A DNA stretch of 64,000 nt from Dipylidium caninum (GCA_017562135.1 QEYB01001046.1:2542001-2606000); one strand, 5' to 3'; counted from the stretch's first letter, positions 23,480 to 37,141 are shown. Notes: a model not told the origin generated them from the letters alone. Made by a program: numbers and translations.

Positions 23480-26400
23480 AACGACTACTACTTTGTCTTT
23501 ATACTTCCCGACTTCTTGATCACGTCTTTCATCGCCAGATATTTTTGGCATCACCATTGACCTGGTTGTCGCAATTTTTGCAAAATCCGTCACTATACTA
23601 GGAGAATATTTTGTAAAATGAACTACATCCGTTTATTATTTTGTCGAATGCTCTGACTTTTGACAATTTTTTTTCGCCATATGATACAGTTTTTATTCCG
23701 ACATGTTCCCATCTACTTTTGTTTTCGGCAATTAATTCTTGGCTTTTTATATCATTTTTGACTGTTCTCTACTTTCATCTCTTCCACGTTATATGCGAAG
23801 GATTGACACACCGGGTGGTTGTATTTGATATATCACTTGAAATTAAAATCGAAACTACAGAGTTTATATTGAAGTGTTTGTGAGACCGTAGTTACTTTAT
23901 TAACCATTAAATTGTACTTCTTGCGTCTCTGCCACTAATTTGGGAACCTTTTACTGTTCCATTTTCTTAACATTAAACATTCTTTTATTGTGCTTTGTTT
24001 TATTAATACTCAAAACAGAATCCGAACGATACGTAACTACTACATAACCCTTACATTTTGTGCAATTTCGGTGACTGAGGGTTTTTGCCCTTTGGCAGCA
24101 TCTATTCACAGGTCATACATTTTTAACGGAGCCTAACTTTTCTGAATTGTTTCCTCTATCTGCATGGCTCCCATATGACCACACATTCTGTTGGCATCCC
24201 AACAGATCCCACAGATTCAGCACTTAGTTTACCTCATTTCTCTCATTACCCCTTCTCATGGGCTTTGGACGCAGTAATTACTAGGGCTCTGGCGAAGTTG
24301 GAGATGGGCCTAGTCTCAGTCACCGCAAGTAGGTAGGCTCCTTTATTGAAATGAAAAAAGTATCATTGTTAAAGAGGATATTATTGCGTGTTAGTACTTT
24401 GCACTGTATCTGCGTTGAAGCCTTTTTTCTCCATTTTCTCGCTTTCTGCACGCACCTGAGAGGTTGGGTTTCTCACACGTGATTCATAACTCTCAGTCAG
24501 GAGTCAGTGGCTTCTCAGATAAACTTAAAAGGTGGATGCCTTCGATAAATCAAAGTAAACTTGCGTCGCCTGAGCAACTAATGACGATGCATGTAAAGAT
24601 TGGTTGCTCAAGTGTACCCATTCCTAGTTACCGTGCATTATATAGAGCTACTCTCTATAAGTAATACAGCCTAAATTAGCTCGAATCCTTTTCGTAATAT
24701 TACCGAGGAAAAAGGTTCAAATATTTGCCGATGTAACTGCGGCTAATTCTGGGTGAGAAGATAACTGAGGCACAGCCGTGGTCTTTCGTGCATGCTCACT
24801 TGCATAATTCATGACCGTCCAAGAACAGCCGTCCCCTTGGCGAAATGCTTGTTTGGTAGGCTTCTGATGGTTTTCAACGATTTCGCTTACCCTATATGGC
24901 ATATTTCGGGCAAGAAACCGACATCTTTCAGTTGCCTTTGAAAAATGAGCCATCATTTTATTTCCCTCTGCAAATTCGACGTGAAGAGGTTAGTGCAACT
25001 GACTAAACATGTGGAATATTACGCCTTTATGGTACGGTGAACTCAAACTTGAGAGGGTGAGGGGTCGTGTTCTTTTATTATCGCTGCCTGGTATGTCGCC
25101 GTATTTCCATCGGAGGTAGTCAATGTCTTCTTTTTAAATTTTAGTATTTTAGCGTAGCCTTCTGCGGAGGGCTAGGTTTATTAATATTATTTTTTGTATT
25201 TCTGAATTTTTTTGCGTTCTAATATGAGGTGAGAACAGGAAATTCGTGCACATTGTTTTCTTGTCATGTTACTCATTCACCTATTTTACCAGATATCTCA
25301 CCTTTTTAAGGTAGGAAGTCATGTTATTTTCCCTTTTTTACGCGAATAGTGCAGAGTGCTTTGGAAAACTTACAAGTGGCCGCAATTTAACTTTCGATAT
25401 CTTTCTGTAACCACCATGTCTCGAATATTGATGAGATTGGTACTTCGTAATACATCATGAAATATTTTTGTTGGACCCGAACTCTCCACACTTCCTCTGG
25501 AAGCCGTTCTCAGCAGCTAATTCATGTAGCACCACTACCTCTTTGGGGTGCCTCGTCGACCGAGGTTTGGGTACTCGTTGCCCGGGTGGGGTGGAGAAGC
25601 CGCTGCCAAGGTAGCGGACTGTAAGTTGGCTCACTTATTATGTTGATACTGAAGGTTGTAGCATTGGCGTGGCTGATGGGAGACAAGTTGAGTGCATCTA
25701 CATTCCCTCCTACACGTCTTTGTGCCCATGCGTCATCCTTATAGGAAGTGACTATTTCGTTGATTGACTGCTTCTGCTGGAGTGAGGACGAAGCTGAAAT
25801 TCTCTCCTGTCCATTGTGACTGTAGTTGAATTCTGTCCATTCTGCTCTGTCGTGACTGTTGAAAATAGGGAGAGACCACCATCTATCGTTTTATTTTCTT
25901 CTTTTTGTTTTTCTCACCAGTTTAGTACTGAAAGGGAAGTCTTCACCTCTCCAGTTCTATTGGCAGAACTAATTCACTTAGTAGACGAGGTGTATCCCAT
26001 TTCGTTCATAGATAGCCATATCCTAAGGACACTCCCCACGGCCTTTGGTTCTTAGTCCCTCCTGGGGCTTCATTATATCTGTACTGACTAAAGGGGAAAG
26101 AAGCTGATTCTTAGATACTTCCTAACTTCGTCACAGGCCGATTTGCACATTATTCTGAAAAACATCACTGTAGTCCTAACCGCAAACACAAGGGAAAATT
26201 CATACACCAATGATAAAATCTTGCCCAGCCGAGGACTTTTCGGCGTTAGCAGTTGAGAGTTAAACCGTTTTTATTCCTACCTATTCCACTTATTCACATG
26301 GCAGAGATGAGTGTCAATGCTCGGTTCTCCCGTCTCCGCTGCCGCCTTTGTCCCTCATGTCGGGCGGCCTCGCAGCCCCGGACGACCAGCACGCGGGGGC

Positions 26401-29364
26401 GTGGTCCGCCCTCGGAAGAATTTGTGGACATCCATTCGCCATGCACGTGTTGCGAGGTAGTAGTAATAGTAAATGAACACCCCGCCCCAGTGCTCGATTA
26501 TATTCAGTCGATCAGGGAGTAAAATTACCTGGGACACTTCAATGTGTAGAGAATGTCGTTGTAGCTATTGCAAGCTCACTCGACCCTAACGTGGAGTGAC
26601 TTAACCAACACGTATTTTATCATTCAAAGTGTTGTTTCGTGGTCCACTTACTCCATTTATATGGCCCCAGTTTACTTGAACTGAGTCAACCCTCTCGTCC
26701 CCATAAACTTCAACTTTCAGCGAAATGCATCCAAATAACCGTATGAGCTACCGTGTAGATTCCGTCACTTTTTTTTCAAGAAAACGGACTTCGTTTGTAT
26801 GGATAAAAATGATTTGTTATGCGCAGAGACATTAGAAACTAGTACACGCCTCTCCCAATCAGCAGACAATGCGAAACATGGTGGTGGATCAAGAAACTCG
26901 GATGCAACACCTCAAGAAGCCACGACTTTGTCCGTCAATGGTGCCACAGGCAACCCCCAACCAGCAAATAAAGTCTTCTACTCAATTCTTTTTACACAGC
27001 AACTAGAGATAACCGCCAATGGATGGCTTCTACACGAACCCGTCGTCCTTGAAGTTGTTGCATGGCCTCTTCCGATTCGGCGAATTTACAGCCGCCCTCA
27101 ATGACTTAGTTGATGGTGGTGATCATTTGTTAGCTCGAATCCACTTGACATTTGAGGTTTTAGCTGTAGGTAAACAATGAGTGATCATATCAAGGCGAAA
27201 TTGTAGCACCACACCTTCCTCTGGGTTGACTTTTTCTCCCCCACTTCTCATGCTTAATCAGCAATATTTAAATTTAGCATCTGATTCGGGAGTATGCCAG
27301 AAGTCAGTGCGACCCCATGAAGAAGAGGTTAATTGAGGGATCGTGGAGACCCTCTCCACCGACCACAAATGGAGGCGTTCTACTGATGTCTATCGGTAGG
27401 ATGTTTGGGACATGGTTAGTGCCTCGAATATTCAAGCCTTCGAGAAAGGGAGAGGAGGGACTCTTCAACTTCGTCCGCAGCTACACTCGAACGCTCACGA
27501 AGCACGAAAGTGAAGCAGTGAACGAGTGAGGGAATTTAGGGACGGTAAAGCTTAAATTCAAAATGCAAAATGATGTTCTCTCCTTTGCGGAAGACAGTAG
27601 AGAGGGATCAGTGCAATGTGGCTATGGGTTTCCGACCTGAGGCAGGAAGAGGAGGCACACCAACCTCGTCTGCTTGCATCCCGTGACAAATTGATGGCTT
27701 CCAATCATGGGACTGTGAAACCCCTCAAAGCGAAATTAGACATCACCTTGTACATCAGTACTCAATGCTGCTTGTGTAGGCAGGAGCGAGTGGACAGGTT
27801 AGGTGGCACCAAATGTTGGAGTGAAATTTGCACAAATGAGTGAAGGCAAAATGATGCTCAAATTAATGCCCTCCGTAGGCTCAACAAAATCTACAAAGGA
27901 AACATTCTTATGTCTCCCCGGGGTAAAGGCAGAGAATGACTCTGTAATCGTCACATTTGCCCTCTGCTCCATCACGTCCCCGTTAATTTCATTTTCTGGC
28001 ATGTTGTTTGTTTTTAGTACCTCCGAGTCCTCTATTCAGAGAACAAAAGCAGACAATGCTTTTAAAGCCAAATTTCATAATATTGAGTCACTAGTTAAAC
28101 CACCATATCGTGTTCGCAGTCAATCGCACTTTGCTGTCAAGAGAGCACACACAACTGCGGTGTGTGAGAGGCAAAGGTGGTTATTTTGTGAAATCGCCTT
28201 GCACGCCCACCGCTGCCTCGATACGCCACACCGCAGACGCCTGGCTGCTCCTCCTCGGTGCTCCACGACAACGGGGTGCTACGACGGGCAGCCCATCAAG
28301 TCTACCCAAGTGGGGAACACGAACCAGCCTACCACACCTTCGCCCCGAGGAAGTTTTGCTTTATTCTCTTCATAGTCATTTGAAGGTTCTTAGGAAGAAT
28401 CATATCCACTGGTAGAGTGATGTTGGAGCATATTTTGTAGTAATGAAGCATGCGATGTCGTTAGGCAACACGCCCTAAGTGGGAGCGTTTCTTACATGAA
28501 TGTGCCAAGTTGCAAAATTTGCACAAAATGGTGGAATAGAAGTAGGGGGATATCGGTGACCAAGCTTTGACACCACCATGCAATTCATCAGTTAGTCTGC
28601 TGGGGTATGTGGCACTGACTGCTGCGTGTTAAGGCGAAATGGGATGGGGCTCACTTACCACAGGGCGGTAGTCGCCTTCATTGCAGCCTCAATTCAATCC
28701 CAACACCAGTTCTAAGTGAACTTTAATTCAGCAAGTGAAAATTATCAATGTTAACGACATTACAGAGTAAATAAAGGTGGGATCACCACTTCCGAAAGAA
28801 CATTCAAACGCGTGGGGTCAGTGAAGTGAGGTGCTCTCGAAGGTGAGGAAGAAATACGATGGGGACTTGCTCCCCTGAGTCCAAACGGTGGGCTTTACAA
28901 TCGAAAAGTCTGTAAAAAGGGTCTAGCGGCATTTGATAAGGGCGTTTAGAGTACGAGAGGCCCAATCTTACTACTTTCGTCTGAGATCCCGCTGACACTT
29001 TTTATGGAGAGTGGAGCCTTATGGGTCTAAATAAAGAGGACGGCTGAGTTAAGGGGATTCGCTTGTCAGATGATCAGAGAGTGCAGTCACAAATGCTGTT
29101 CGCTTCTGAGGAGCTGACAGCGAGAGAGCTAGAAGACCGTGGGAAGGCGAAATACATTTCTGCTTAAAAATGTGACAGACGATGGAGCCACAGCGCACTT
29201 CCACTGAAGCGTAAGGCAGGCAACGACACACGCCAAGACGTTTGAGCTCCCGCACATCACGGATGAAAAGCCGTGATGGGTTGAACACTTAAGCGTGCAT
29301 CACTGCGCCTTTCTATACGAGTTTGGTGGGTTTTGGTTCTACATTGTTGTGGATTGTTATTCAG
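23480..29364. other. Intergenic stretch, no firmly supported gene
   Basis: The left part to about 24.4 kb is AT-rich and probably includes the hyccin-like 3' untranslated region. From about 26 kb the sequence becomes richer in G and C. Open frames such as plus 27803-28375 (190 codons) and minus 28002-27799 (67 codons, with A at -3 before its ATG) show no known domain. Exons upstream of the EF-hand gene may lie here, because the first exon I can see for it begins in mid-codon. Confidence 0.4.
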
Positions 29365-30136
29365 TTCGGCCTTCTACGACTACACGCGACTACCACTTAG
29401 TCACCCTGACGTAAATAAACATCAGTGGCCCTGGAACCGAGTTACTCCTGAGGATCAAGAAGAAATTGTTGCGAAGGTAATGAAGTCAATTGTCTCATCC
29501 CCCCTTATGTCGTGATATTCATTTCCCTTTTAACCAACTTCAAGCCTACACCTCATCAACCTGTCGGACTTCAATTCTTGCCTCGTCGGCTGCATTCGTG
29601 GCAGTCAATACGAGAAGATTCAAAACTATCGACCGTGTCACAACCGCTTTCACCGCACATCTTGAACGTAGGTGAAAATGCGTGTGGAGGATATGATGGA
29701 TCACGAGGTGAACGAAGTACGGAAGGCCTTCCACTACTTCGACCGCAGTAACACGGGCATCATACCCACCACCCAGCTGGGCGACTGTCTACGGTGGCTC
29801 AAGCTAGTGCCCAGCGAGGCCGAGATCGACGCCTTCTCTACCGCCGCTGACCCGCAAAGCACGGGACACATCGACTTCGACACGTTCCTCGCGGTTGCGG
29901 CTGAACTCTGGATTCCCGACTTGCAACAGCGCGAGGCCCAGAGTTGGGCCGCCTTCCTCTGTTTCGATAAAAAGGACAAGGGTAAACTCTCAGTAAATGA
30001 CATGAAGACCATCCTCACTGAGACATCTGATGAACCGTTACCGGAAAAGGAAGTAAATCAGATAATTAAGAAATTTGTTGACAAAAAAGACGGGATGATT
30101 GAGTATGGGTACATGATCAGAGCCTGGCAGAAGTAG
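29365..30136 (+). CDS. EF-hand (calmodulin-like) protein, at least two exons, 5' end not found
   Basis: The main exon (29672-30136) encodes about 150 residues with four EF-hand positions. The first three loops begin DRSNTG, DPQSTG and DKKDKG. The fourth (DKKDGM) is shortened. Key glutamates at the last loop position are replaced in loops 1-3, so calcium binding may be weak. An upstream exon (29365-29476) lies between a TTATTCAG acceptor and GTAATG donor. It joins in phase 0 across a 195-nt intron and adds residues such as HPDVNKHQWPWNRVTPEDQ. This exon begins in phase 2 with no ATG, so a further 5' exon is needed; otherwise translation starts at the ATG at 29678 and gives 152 aa. The overall shape recalls EFCAB2/DRC8 of the ciliary dynein regulatory complex, or a calmodulin relative; I do not choose. 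Confidence 0.78.
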
Positions 30137-33100
30137 GCGGGGAAAAGTGCTGTCCGGCTAGCAGCGAATCGCTACATGTTGCTGGTGGACAAAAAGCACC
30201 CGGTTGATATGCAAAATTTCGCCCCTCTAAACGACAGTTGTTTTATTTTACACCCCATTCGCTCGTTTAATGTCCAAAACTCATCCTCATCTGATTTCAA
30301 CTGAAATAAACCGCCAAGCAGAAATTCTCTACATATCGGCCTGGTCAAGCCGAGACGCGTTGCCTCGAGCGGGCTCCACTTGTTTGTGGGATTCGGTGAG
30401 TAAACAGTCGTTTTGCCACTTGCCTCACACGGTCGGTCTCTTTTCCACGTAAGTCCTTCATTTGACTCACTACGAATTTTGATTCCACCTTTTGAATAAT
30501 CTAACATCAAATATCCCGTTTTTTTTAGCAAGTCGACACAGTTATGGGAAAGGAGAAGGGGAGGAAACAGTGAACTCACCCGCCTGCTTGTCAGTAAACT
30601 TAAGGAAAGCCTGACAACTGAGAACTCACTGAACAGAAGGACTTCTCTGATTTACCGTTGCCGGCGTCGAACGTGTCTGTGATGGATACCACCAGGGTTG
30701 ATTCATCAGTCTCGCCGCTGCTGCCTCTGTTGGTTGGGTTGGCGGTCGCTCGTGCCCCGAGTGCGGGTGCGAAGAGGCACTTGGAAATACCAGCTAGGGA
30801 GAGCACCTCGAGGATGATGTATGGAGGTTGCGCGCTGAGGCTGCCTCGTGGGGGCAAGGAGAAGGAGCAGAGGAATACATCCTATTTGGTGGACAGAACG
30901 TCAAGTGGACGCCGGTCATCCCTGGCAGTGGGATAGCAGTCTGGACTTTGATTTGTCATCACACGCTGTGCCATGGCTGAGGTGCTTCCGGTGCGACTTG
31001 TCTCCAGTTAGGACTCCTTCTTTCTCCTTACTGCCAATGAAACTCTCGACTGTGTGACAATTCGAAGACACAACTGTCTATCATTTACACGGAAGATCAG
31101 CTGCTAGTGAAAAGCATAAGTATTGTGGTTGGTGAAAAATGCCTAAGCACCACCTTTGGGGTTTGTGGTACTACGCACTTCCATTTCACTTCATTTGCGA
31201 CCAAGTGACTAATTATTCTTCGAGATCTCAAGAGGATGGTACTTCGCACTTCCGTACTACCACCAACGACAATTCTGAAAAGGCGGTGGAGAGGGCGGCA
31301 GTTAGGGGCAGAACTCGCCTCAGCACGGAGCCACGACACTCGATCATAAAGAATGTAGCACCCATATGAGTCGCAGATTTACGTTAAGACGGGTCAGACA
31401 AGTTTGCTTTTTACTCCGGAAAAACCTAACGACAACGAGAAGTTTTTTTTTGTCAGCGGCTCAGCGTCCTTCTCAATCAACAGGGCTGAAGTAGTCTGTA
31501 GAGGTTCTCTGAGCAACATGTTCGACGTGTCCGTGGATGTCGCCAAGTGGTCGAAACTGAGATTAGGAAGGTACCCTGAAGTCGAGCGAGTTGCTCCTGG
31601 GCGAGATAGTTGGCGCAAGTTAAGCGAAAGTTGGTGCGACAGAAGGGGGTCGCCGTTTCGTAGTACTCTTGCCGTTGCAGTTGTCCCCGCTGGCACACGC
31701 GGCACTGTAATAATGAGTTATTTTTTCGCCCAGAAGTGAAGTAAGCTACGTGAAATGACCGAATCTTCAGAAGATTCTGAGTTAATCTGGTCCCATCTTC
31801 ACTTCCAATTACGGTTTTACATTACGGCCCCAAGACGTGCCTATTCTCTAGCCTCCAGAAAAGGAAAAGCGTCTTGTGAAGAGAGGTTTCTTTTTTAGGG
31901 AGATTTTTCTTCACATTTTATGGTATTCCATCTTCCTGTGGCTTTGCAATGTATTCCTGAATGCGTCTCCTCCGTAGAACCAAATATACTTCGTGATGGC
32001 GTGGGACACTGTAGGTTGTTCATTAGGGAAGATGTACCATCTTTAGAGGATGATAACGTGAATTGGAGAATACGTAGGGGGACAATGGGAAAAGATAGGT
32101 GGAGATGAAAAATAGTCCTTTCCCAACACCAGTAGGTCTGGGTCTGGCCAGACCCTCCTCCACCTTTTAACAGCTACTTCTGTCTTCTTTCCAAAACTGA
32201 TTAGTACCTTTGGGTCCTCAGAAGGTGAATAGCACTCCGAATGTCGTCATGTTCGCCTATTTCTAAATTTTTCTGTGTGGCATATTTTTCATTCGTTGAA
32301 AGCGCCTCACCCATTCTTAACCGGGGCCGGTAAAGAATTTCACCAAATATCGAGGTGGCTGGGCGAAGGCATAACGAAAGGGAAGGGGAGAATGGGGGAT
32401 TTTACACCTCCCACTCGGTTGGTTTAACTTAGCGAAGCTACAATTTCATGAATTGTGAGATGTCAATGTTTAACTTCTCACTCATAGCGGAGATACACCC
32501 GAGTGCCATTCTCGCCAGTCACTCAGAGAGCCGTGGTAGAAGGCTGCTTCACATTGCTAAGCTGAACCTGCCTGAGGCAGGCTCGATGCAGGACCCCGAC
32601 GAGAACAAAAGCGGAGACAAATAAGGTGCGTGTTTGTTAACAGGGAGGCAGAGGAGGAGAAGGTGTCTCCAACTCATTGTGCATTATAAATCCTCAACGA
32701 GGCCGTGAGTTATAATGCTTGGCAATAGCCGGTTTCGAAATTCCCATTCACGTAAGGCGTCCTTCAGGTGTCGTGTTAGGCGTCGAAGTCCTGCCTCGAG
32801 TTCCCCTTTTATTATCAATTTGACTTATTTTTGAGCACCAGAACCGGGCCCAATTTGGGGTCCTTACCGAAGGCGAAATGAGGCAAACAAGTGTGGACTC
32901 AGGCCAACCGCAGCGGCACGAAGGAGCAAAAGAGTTGGCCGACCGCGGGTGCAGAAACGCCTCTGACGTGGCGAATCTTCGATGCGGTTGGTTTGACATT
33001 TCTTCAGCGTCAAACAGGGTGAGTGGTAGTCTCGCTGTTTGCGGTGAGTCTTCTAATTCCTATTCTCGCAAGGAAATTCCGCATACTCTGAAGCTACTTA

Positions 33101-36100
33101 ATTTTATCGGGTTCGTCACTACTTTTGACTACATCAGCCCAGTCTTCCGCGGGGGCTTGTGCTGTAGTCAGGACTCTGTTGTTGACTTCACTCACTAAAT
33201 CAGATAAGGATGCAGTCGCAGTCGTGCGACATACTCAGTCCAAATCTATAGATTTAGCGAATCCGGAATGGAAATTGCAGAATCCCTTGTTGTTGCCCTA
33301 CTCACCGAAGCACAATCACTCTTCTCAGGAGCGGTTTTTGGTTTCATCTCTGCCCATTGGCGTGATGCCTTTAAGTTGGTCTGAAAACTTGGGGAGTACA
33401 ACGATCCTTTTTACTCTCTCTCCCTCTCTCCCTCTCAACCTGCCGAAATAGGGTCATGCCGCGATGACTGATGCTTGGACGACTTGAGTGTCGCTGGAAC
33501 TCGACGTCCTCGATGTCGACCAACAAGCTCTCTCCTTTCGCCAACTTCCCTCTGAAAGCAGGTTCAACGGTCCACAAAAGCCATCGCGTCAGAAAACTAT
33601 GACTGCCACTCGTGCGTCTGTTCGCTGGGTCGATTGCCTTTCAACATAATCGTATGGTCGGCATGCAGTGGCTGTAAATGTGCCCCATCGTCCCAGTACT
33701 GGCCGATGTTGGTGGCTGCAGGCGTTCAGGCTGGTTTTCTCCTACACGCGTACTGACATGTTTAAGTCTTCAAAAACCTACTTCCTCGCAGGCAAAAGAG
33801 ACTACGCATCATCTAAAGTTGGATGAAAACTTCGAAAAAACTGAGAGTTCACCATTTTTCACTTTTTAAAAACTCTCATTAAAATTTTATCCCCTGTGAT
33901 GTTTCGTCGATGGCAGCAGCGGGATGAAACTGTGGTGAGAATTGTCATTAGTCGGTCCTTGAAAGACCCACTTATGGGCACTGCGTAGAGCCGGAACCCA
34001 CTGGAGGAACTCAAATTAAGTAAAAACACTTGGGTCATTGATACACGCGAATAATAGACCAATTAGATACAACCGACAACCAGTAAAGTAATGCGTCGTA
34101 AGGGGAGAAGTCGAGCAGCTGGCAGCTTCGTCTTCGGTTATCATGGCTAAAGTGGATGCTCTGAACGGAAAGTGCTCAGCGCTATGTTCCCCTCAACAGG
34201 AGAAAATGCTCCACAGATGCTCGTGCAATACCAGTCTGCCATGGCGAATAGATCACATTCTTCCGACCACCAGTTGATTCGCTGAGACTCTTCGTTTGGC
34301 GACTTTTCTGTCTCTACGGGGGCCTCGACCGCCTGTGCGTTTCGAGTGCTAAAAGGCAGCGTTCTACTAGCTGTGGAAAGAATAGGTCCAGTTCCCTCCT
34401 CGTCCAAGCGATTCGTCAAATTTCTTTCCACGTCGCTTAACGGGGCCCGAGATGCCCCCGCAGCGCACCGTCCCGCCCCACCCCGCTCCGCCCCAGCACC
34501 GGCACCGACGTCGGCTCTGGTGCTGATGCGTTCGTTCCTTAAGGAGGTCAGCAAAGGAGCGCAAGAAGGCAAACACGACAATTCTCTCACCCAAATTAAA
34601 ATCTCTTGGTCGTCATGACAACAATGATATCGGGACGAGAAGAGGGTGGATTAATTGGGGACATAACGCAAAGTCTGTGTCCTTCCTTAGACATATACTT
34701 GTGATTTCGTAGTTCTTTTGAAATTACAGGCTTGGTGTGACCCCTGTTGACTTTCAATGGACGCAATATTTTGTGCTTTTGTATTTGGTAGAAATAATTC
34801 CTTAGACATGCGTAGCTCATCGCTTTGGCCGCAACCAAACACCCTTTGTGAAACGGGCTTAACGGAGTCACACAGTCTAGCACTTTCATACTTTAACTTC
34901 CCCATCAAAAAGCACTCCGCGAGTTAACAGTTCGACCGAGATTCCCTAAGAGTATGAGGATGCTGGTGTGGCCGTAAAAGAAGGTTAAATTCAGTCATTT
35001 TGTCTGGTTGGTGATTTAATTATAAGGGAGGTGAAGGATGCATCAGAAAAGAACGACTCAAACACTTTCGGAATGAATTAAATGATCGAACAAAAGTATG
35101 CGCCTTCGAGAGAGCACGACGAGGCCCTCCCGGAAGTGTGCACTCGCATCACGCAAGATGGGGAGGTTAGGTCCATGGGTGACCTATGGTGTGTGAAGAG
35201 GTTAGTGGATTAACTTCCTTCTTCTAAAAAGAGCATTGGTAAACCCGTGGTGAGAGACGCTTCTGGGTCGTAGAGGCTCAGTTTCCACACTGAAGCACCA
35301 ATTAATGCGGACATACACAGTGAAGTGAAGAGGCAGGAGAGGGGGGTCCTCGAGTATTTGACGACAAAGGTCCGTGAGTTGGCTGATTTCTGTGTTATGG
35401 ATTGCGAGCAGAAGCCCTAAGATTGGTGGAAGTGGCCCTCGGAAAAGGGGTTATTGCGGTTGGGAGGTCGGCGTTATCCATGCAGCGAACGCTCTTCTCG
35501 TTTTCTCAACCTCGTCCTTTGCAGTATGCCAACAATTGTGCTATTTATGCGGAAGACGTAGGCGATTCAGCCCTAATTGAGTTGAAGTGTGAATCATCCA
35601 CCCCACAACAATCCCAATGAGCAGTCTCAGTGACAACTTGACGCGTACGCACGGTGATGGCGGTGACAATGGTCATGATGCCACAGAAACATGCCATCAG
35701 ACAGACACACTCGTGCTCATATGTGGCGGCGCCCGAAGGATATGAAGCAAAATGACCTCTCCCGGAACAGATCGGAGAGGGGAGGAAGGGAGAGGAAAGA
35801 CGGGTGATCGACCGAAATTGGTCGTTTGAAAGATTGAATAAAGAGTGGAACTGTTTCTCTTGCCATTGTTAAGTCAGAAGAGAAGGACTCGTCCAATGCT
35901 TTATAAAAGAGACCCATCTTCGGACACTGGCAGTCTCAAACATTTCAACCCTATTCTTTGCTTGGAATTATTTTGTTTTAGGAATAATCAGGTTGACAGT
36001 ACTAACTCACATCCTATTGCCCAACGACTGCCTGGAGAGGCTGATGGCGAGAGGAGGAGGCCATGCATTCGATTGCGCATGGATTTAGGGTCTTGTCAAA

Positions 36101-36728
36101 CTGTCATTCTTAAACAATGCCTCAACATCGCATGTGAGAGAGACGAAGTCGGGCGATGGGAGCGCCAACGGCTACCAGTTTGGCATTCTGGATGGGCGAA
36201 TTCAGGTGCGCACGCAAACCTGGGAGTCAGTGAAGGTGCCGCTGCCATATCGGGGCAAAGGTGCCTTGAGGGAAGAGGGGCACCAACTGGAATAAAAGCG
36301 GCAAAATATACTACTGTTACGGTAATAGAGACGCCATCGTCACTGTCAACACTCTAATTATACGGCGGTGAAACGTGACTAACAGGAGGCGTTTGGGGGT
36401 GGAGTAGAGAAGACTTGAGCGACATGAATCACACACGCCTGTATGATAACGAAGCCCTCCCTTCTCCCTCTCCCATGTTCGTGCGAGAATGGAGGACATT
36501 ACCTACGGGAGCAAAAGAGGCTTGTCTAGAAAGTGCTGCCTTCTCGGTTTAGATATATGATTTTGTCCAAGTGGAAGTCCATAGGATTTGGACGGGTGTC
36601 GTTAGGGGAGCCGAGTAGGGAGACTGCTTCAGGTGGATGGGGACTTTGTGAGTAGTGGGTGATCATGCCCAAGCTTTCCACTAACGAGTGCCTTTGGCCG
36701 CACGCCTCACGGTCACTTGTGGTAGTTC
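30137..36728. other. GC-richer stretch with no supported gene
   Basis: Many open frames of 60-170 codons occur on both strands, often overlapping in several frames. That is expected for DNA of this base composition and is not evidence of genes. The longest is plus 35845-36357; it has no recognisable domain. A CpG- and C-rich patch lies at about 34430-34520. Two short similar motifs (GGTACTACGCACTTCC and GGTACTTCGCACTTCC) lie about 70 bp apart near 31165 and 31240. Confidence 0.4.
34430..34520. other. CpG- and C-rich patch
   Basis: Visibly the most GC-rich short stretch of this area, with repeated CCGCCCC and CCCCGC blocks that resemble GC boxes. No gene start is visible next to it, so a promoter role is only a possibility. 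Confidence 0.25.
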
Positions 36729-37141
36729 TCAGCTGTGCTTGATTGTCCTGGTATTATGGAATGTCTGCATCCACGGATTATTCTTCCGACAATTAATTGC
36801 ATTCTGCTCTAATTCGTAACAATATTCCCAGATGAATCTCCTCATGCCGGTAAACACTATCAAGTTGCACGGCGATATCTCTGTGCGGCACTCTATCCTC
36901 ACTGACATTTTACACGGATCCCGTTGTTTACATGATATGTCACTACAGTTAAAGGCGGACTTATGCATCGCGCAGATAAGTTTATTATCCCTTCGTCTGC
37001 CCTCTTGATCGTTAAGGCCGTCCAAAGAGAAGGCATACTGACGGGCATCAAAAGAAGATTAGCGAAAACCAACGGTATAGAAGCACACAAGGCAGCGAAA
37101 AACAATGCCGTTAATCGCCTAGCTGTAGTAGTCTCTTTCAT
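36729..37141 (-). CDS. Candidate small secreted cysteine-rich protein, two exons, family unknown
   Basis: I do not recognise this gene. Exon 1 (37141-37070) encodes 24 residues typical of a signal peptide: basic start MKETTTARR, then a hydrophobic core TALFFAALCASIPL. Exon 2 (37037-36729) is in another frame and joins in phase 0 across a 32-nt GT-AG intron. That intron has a CTAAT branch-like motif and a pyrimidine tract before CAG, and its size matches the 31-34-nt introns of the sirtuin and exportin-T genes. The predicted protein is 126 aa. The mature part has eight cysteines with spacing C-8-C-4-C-5-C-7-C-6-C-15-C-9-C, plus a basic RRR near its start. The segment around WEYCYELEQNAINC faintly recalls a Kazal or follistatin-like motif that lacks one cysteine. 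A chance open frame remains possible. Confidence 0.4.

Noticed and set aside
27803..28375. 190-codon plus-strand open frame
   Set aside because: It begins without good start context, its second half is Arg/His/Cys rich in a way typical of chance translation, and a minus-strand frame overlaps it.
35515..35560. YANNCAIYAED motif resembling a reverse transcriptase YADD box
   Set aside because: The catalytic aspartates are absent and no other reverse transcriptase block was found nearby, so a retrotransposon call is not supported.
35845..36357. Longest open frame in the right half (170 codons, plus)
   Set aside because: It has no recognisable domain, an irregular composition and no supporting splice sites. 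Frames of this size occur by chance in GC-richer DNA.
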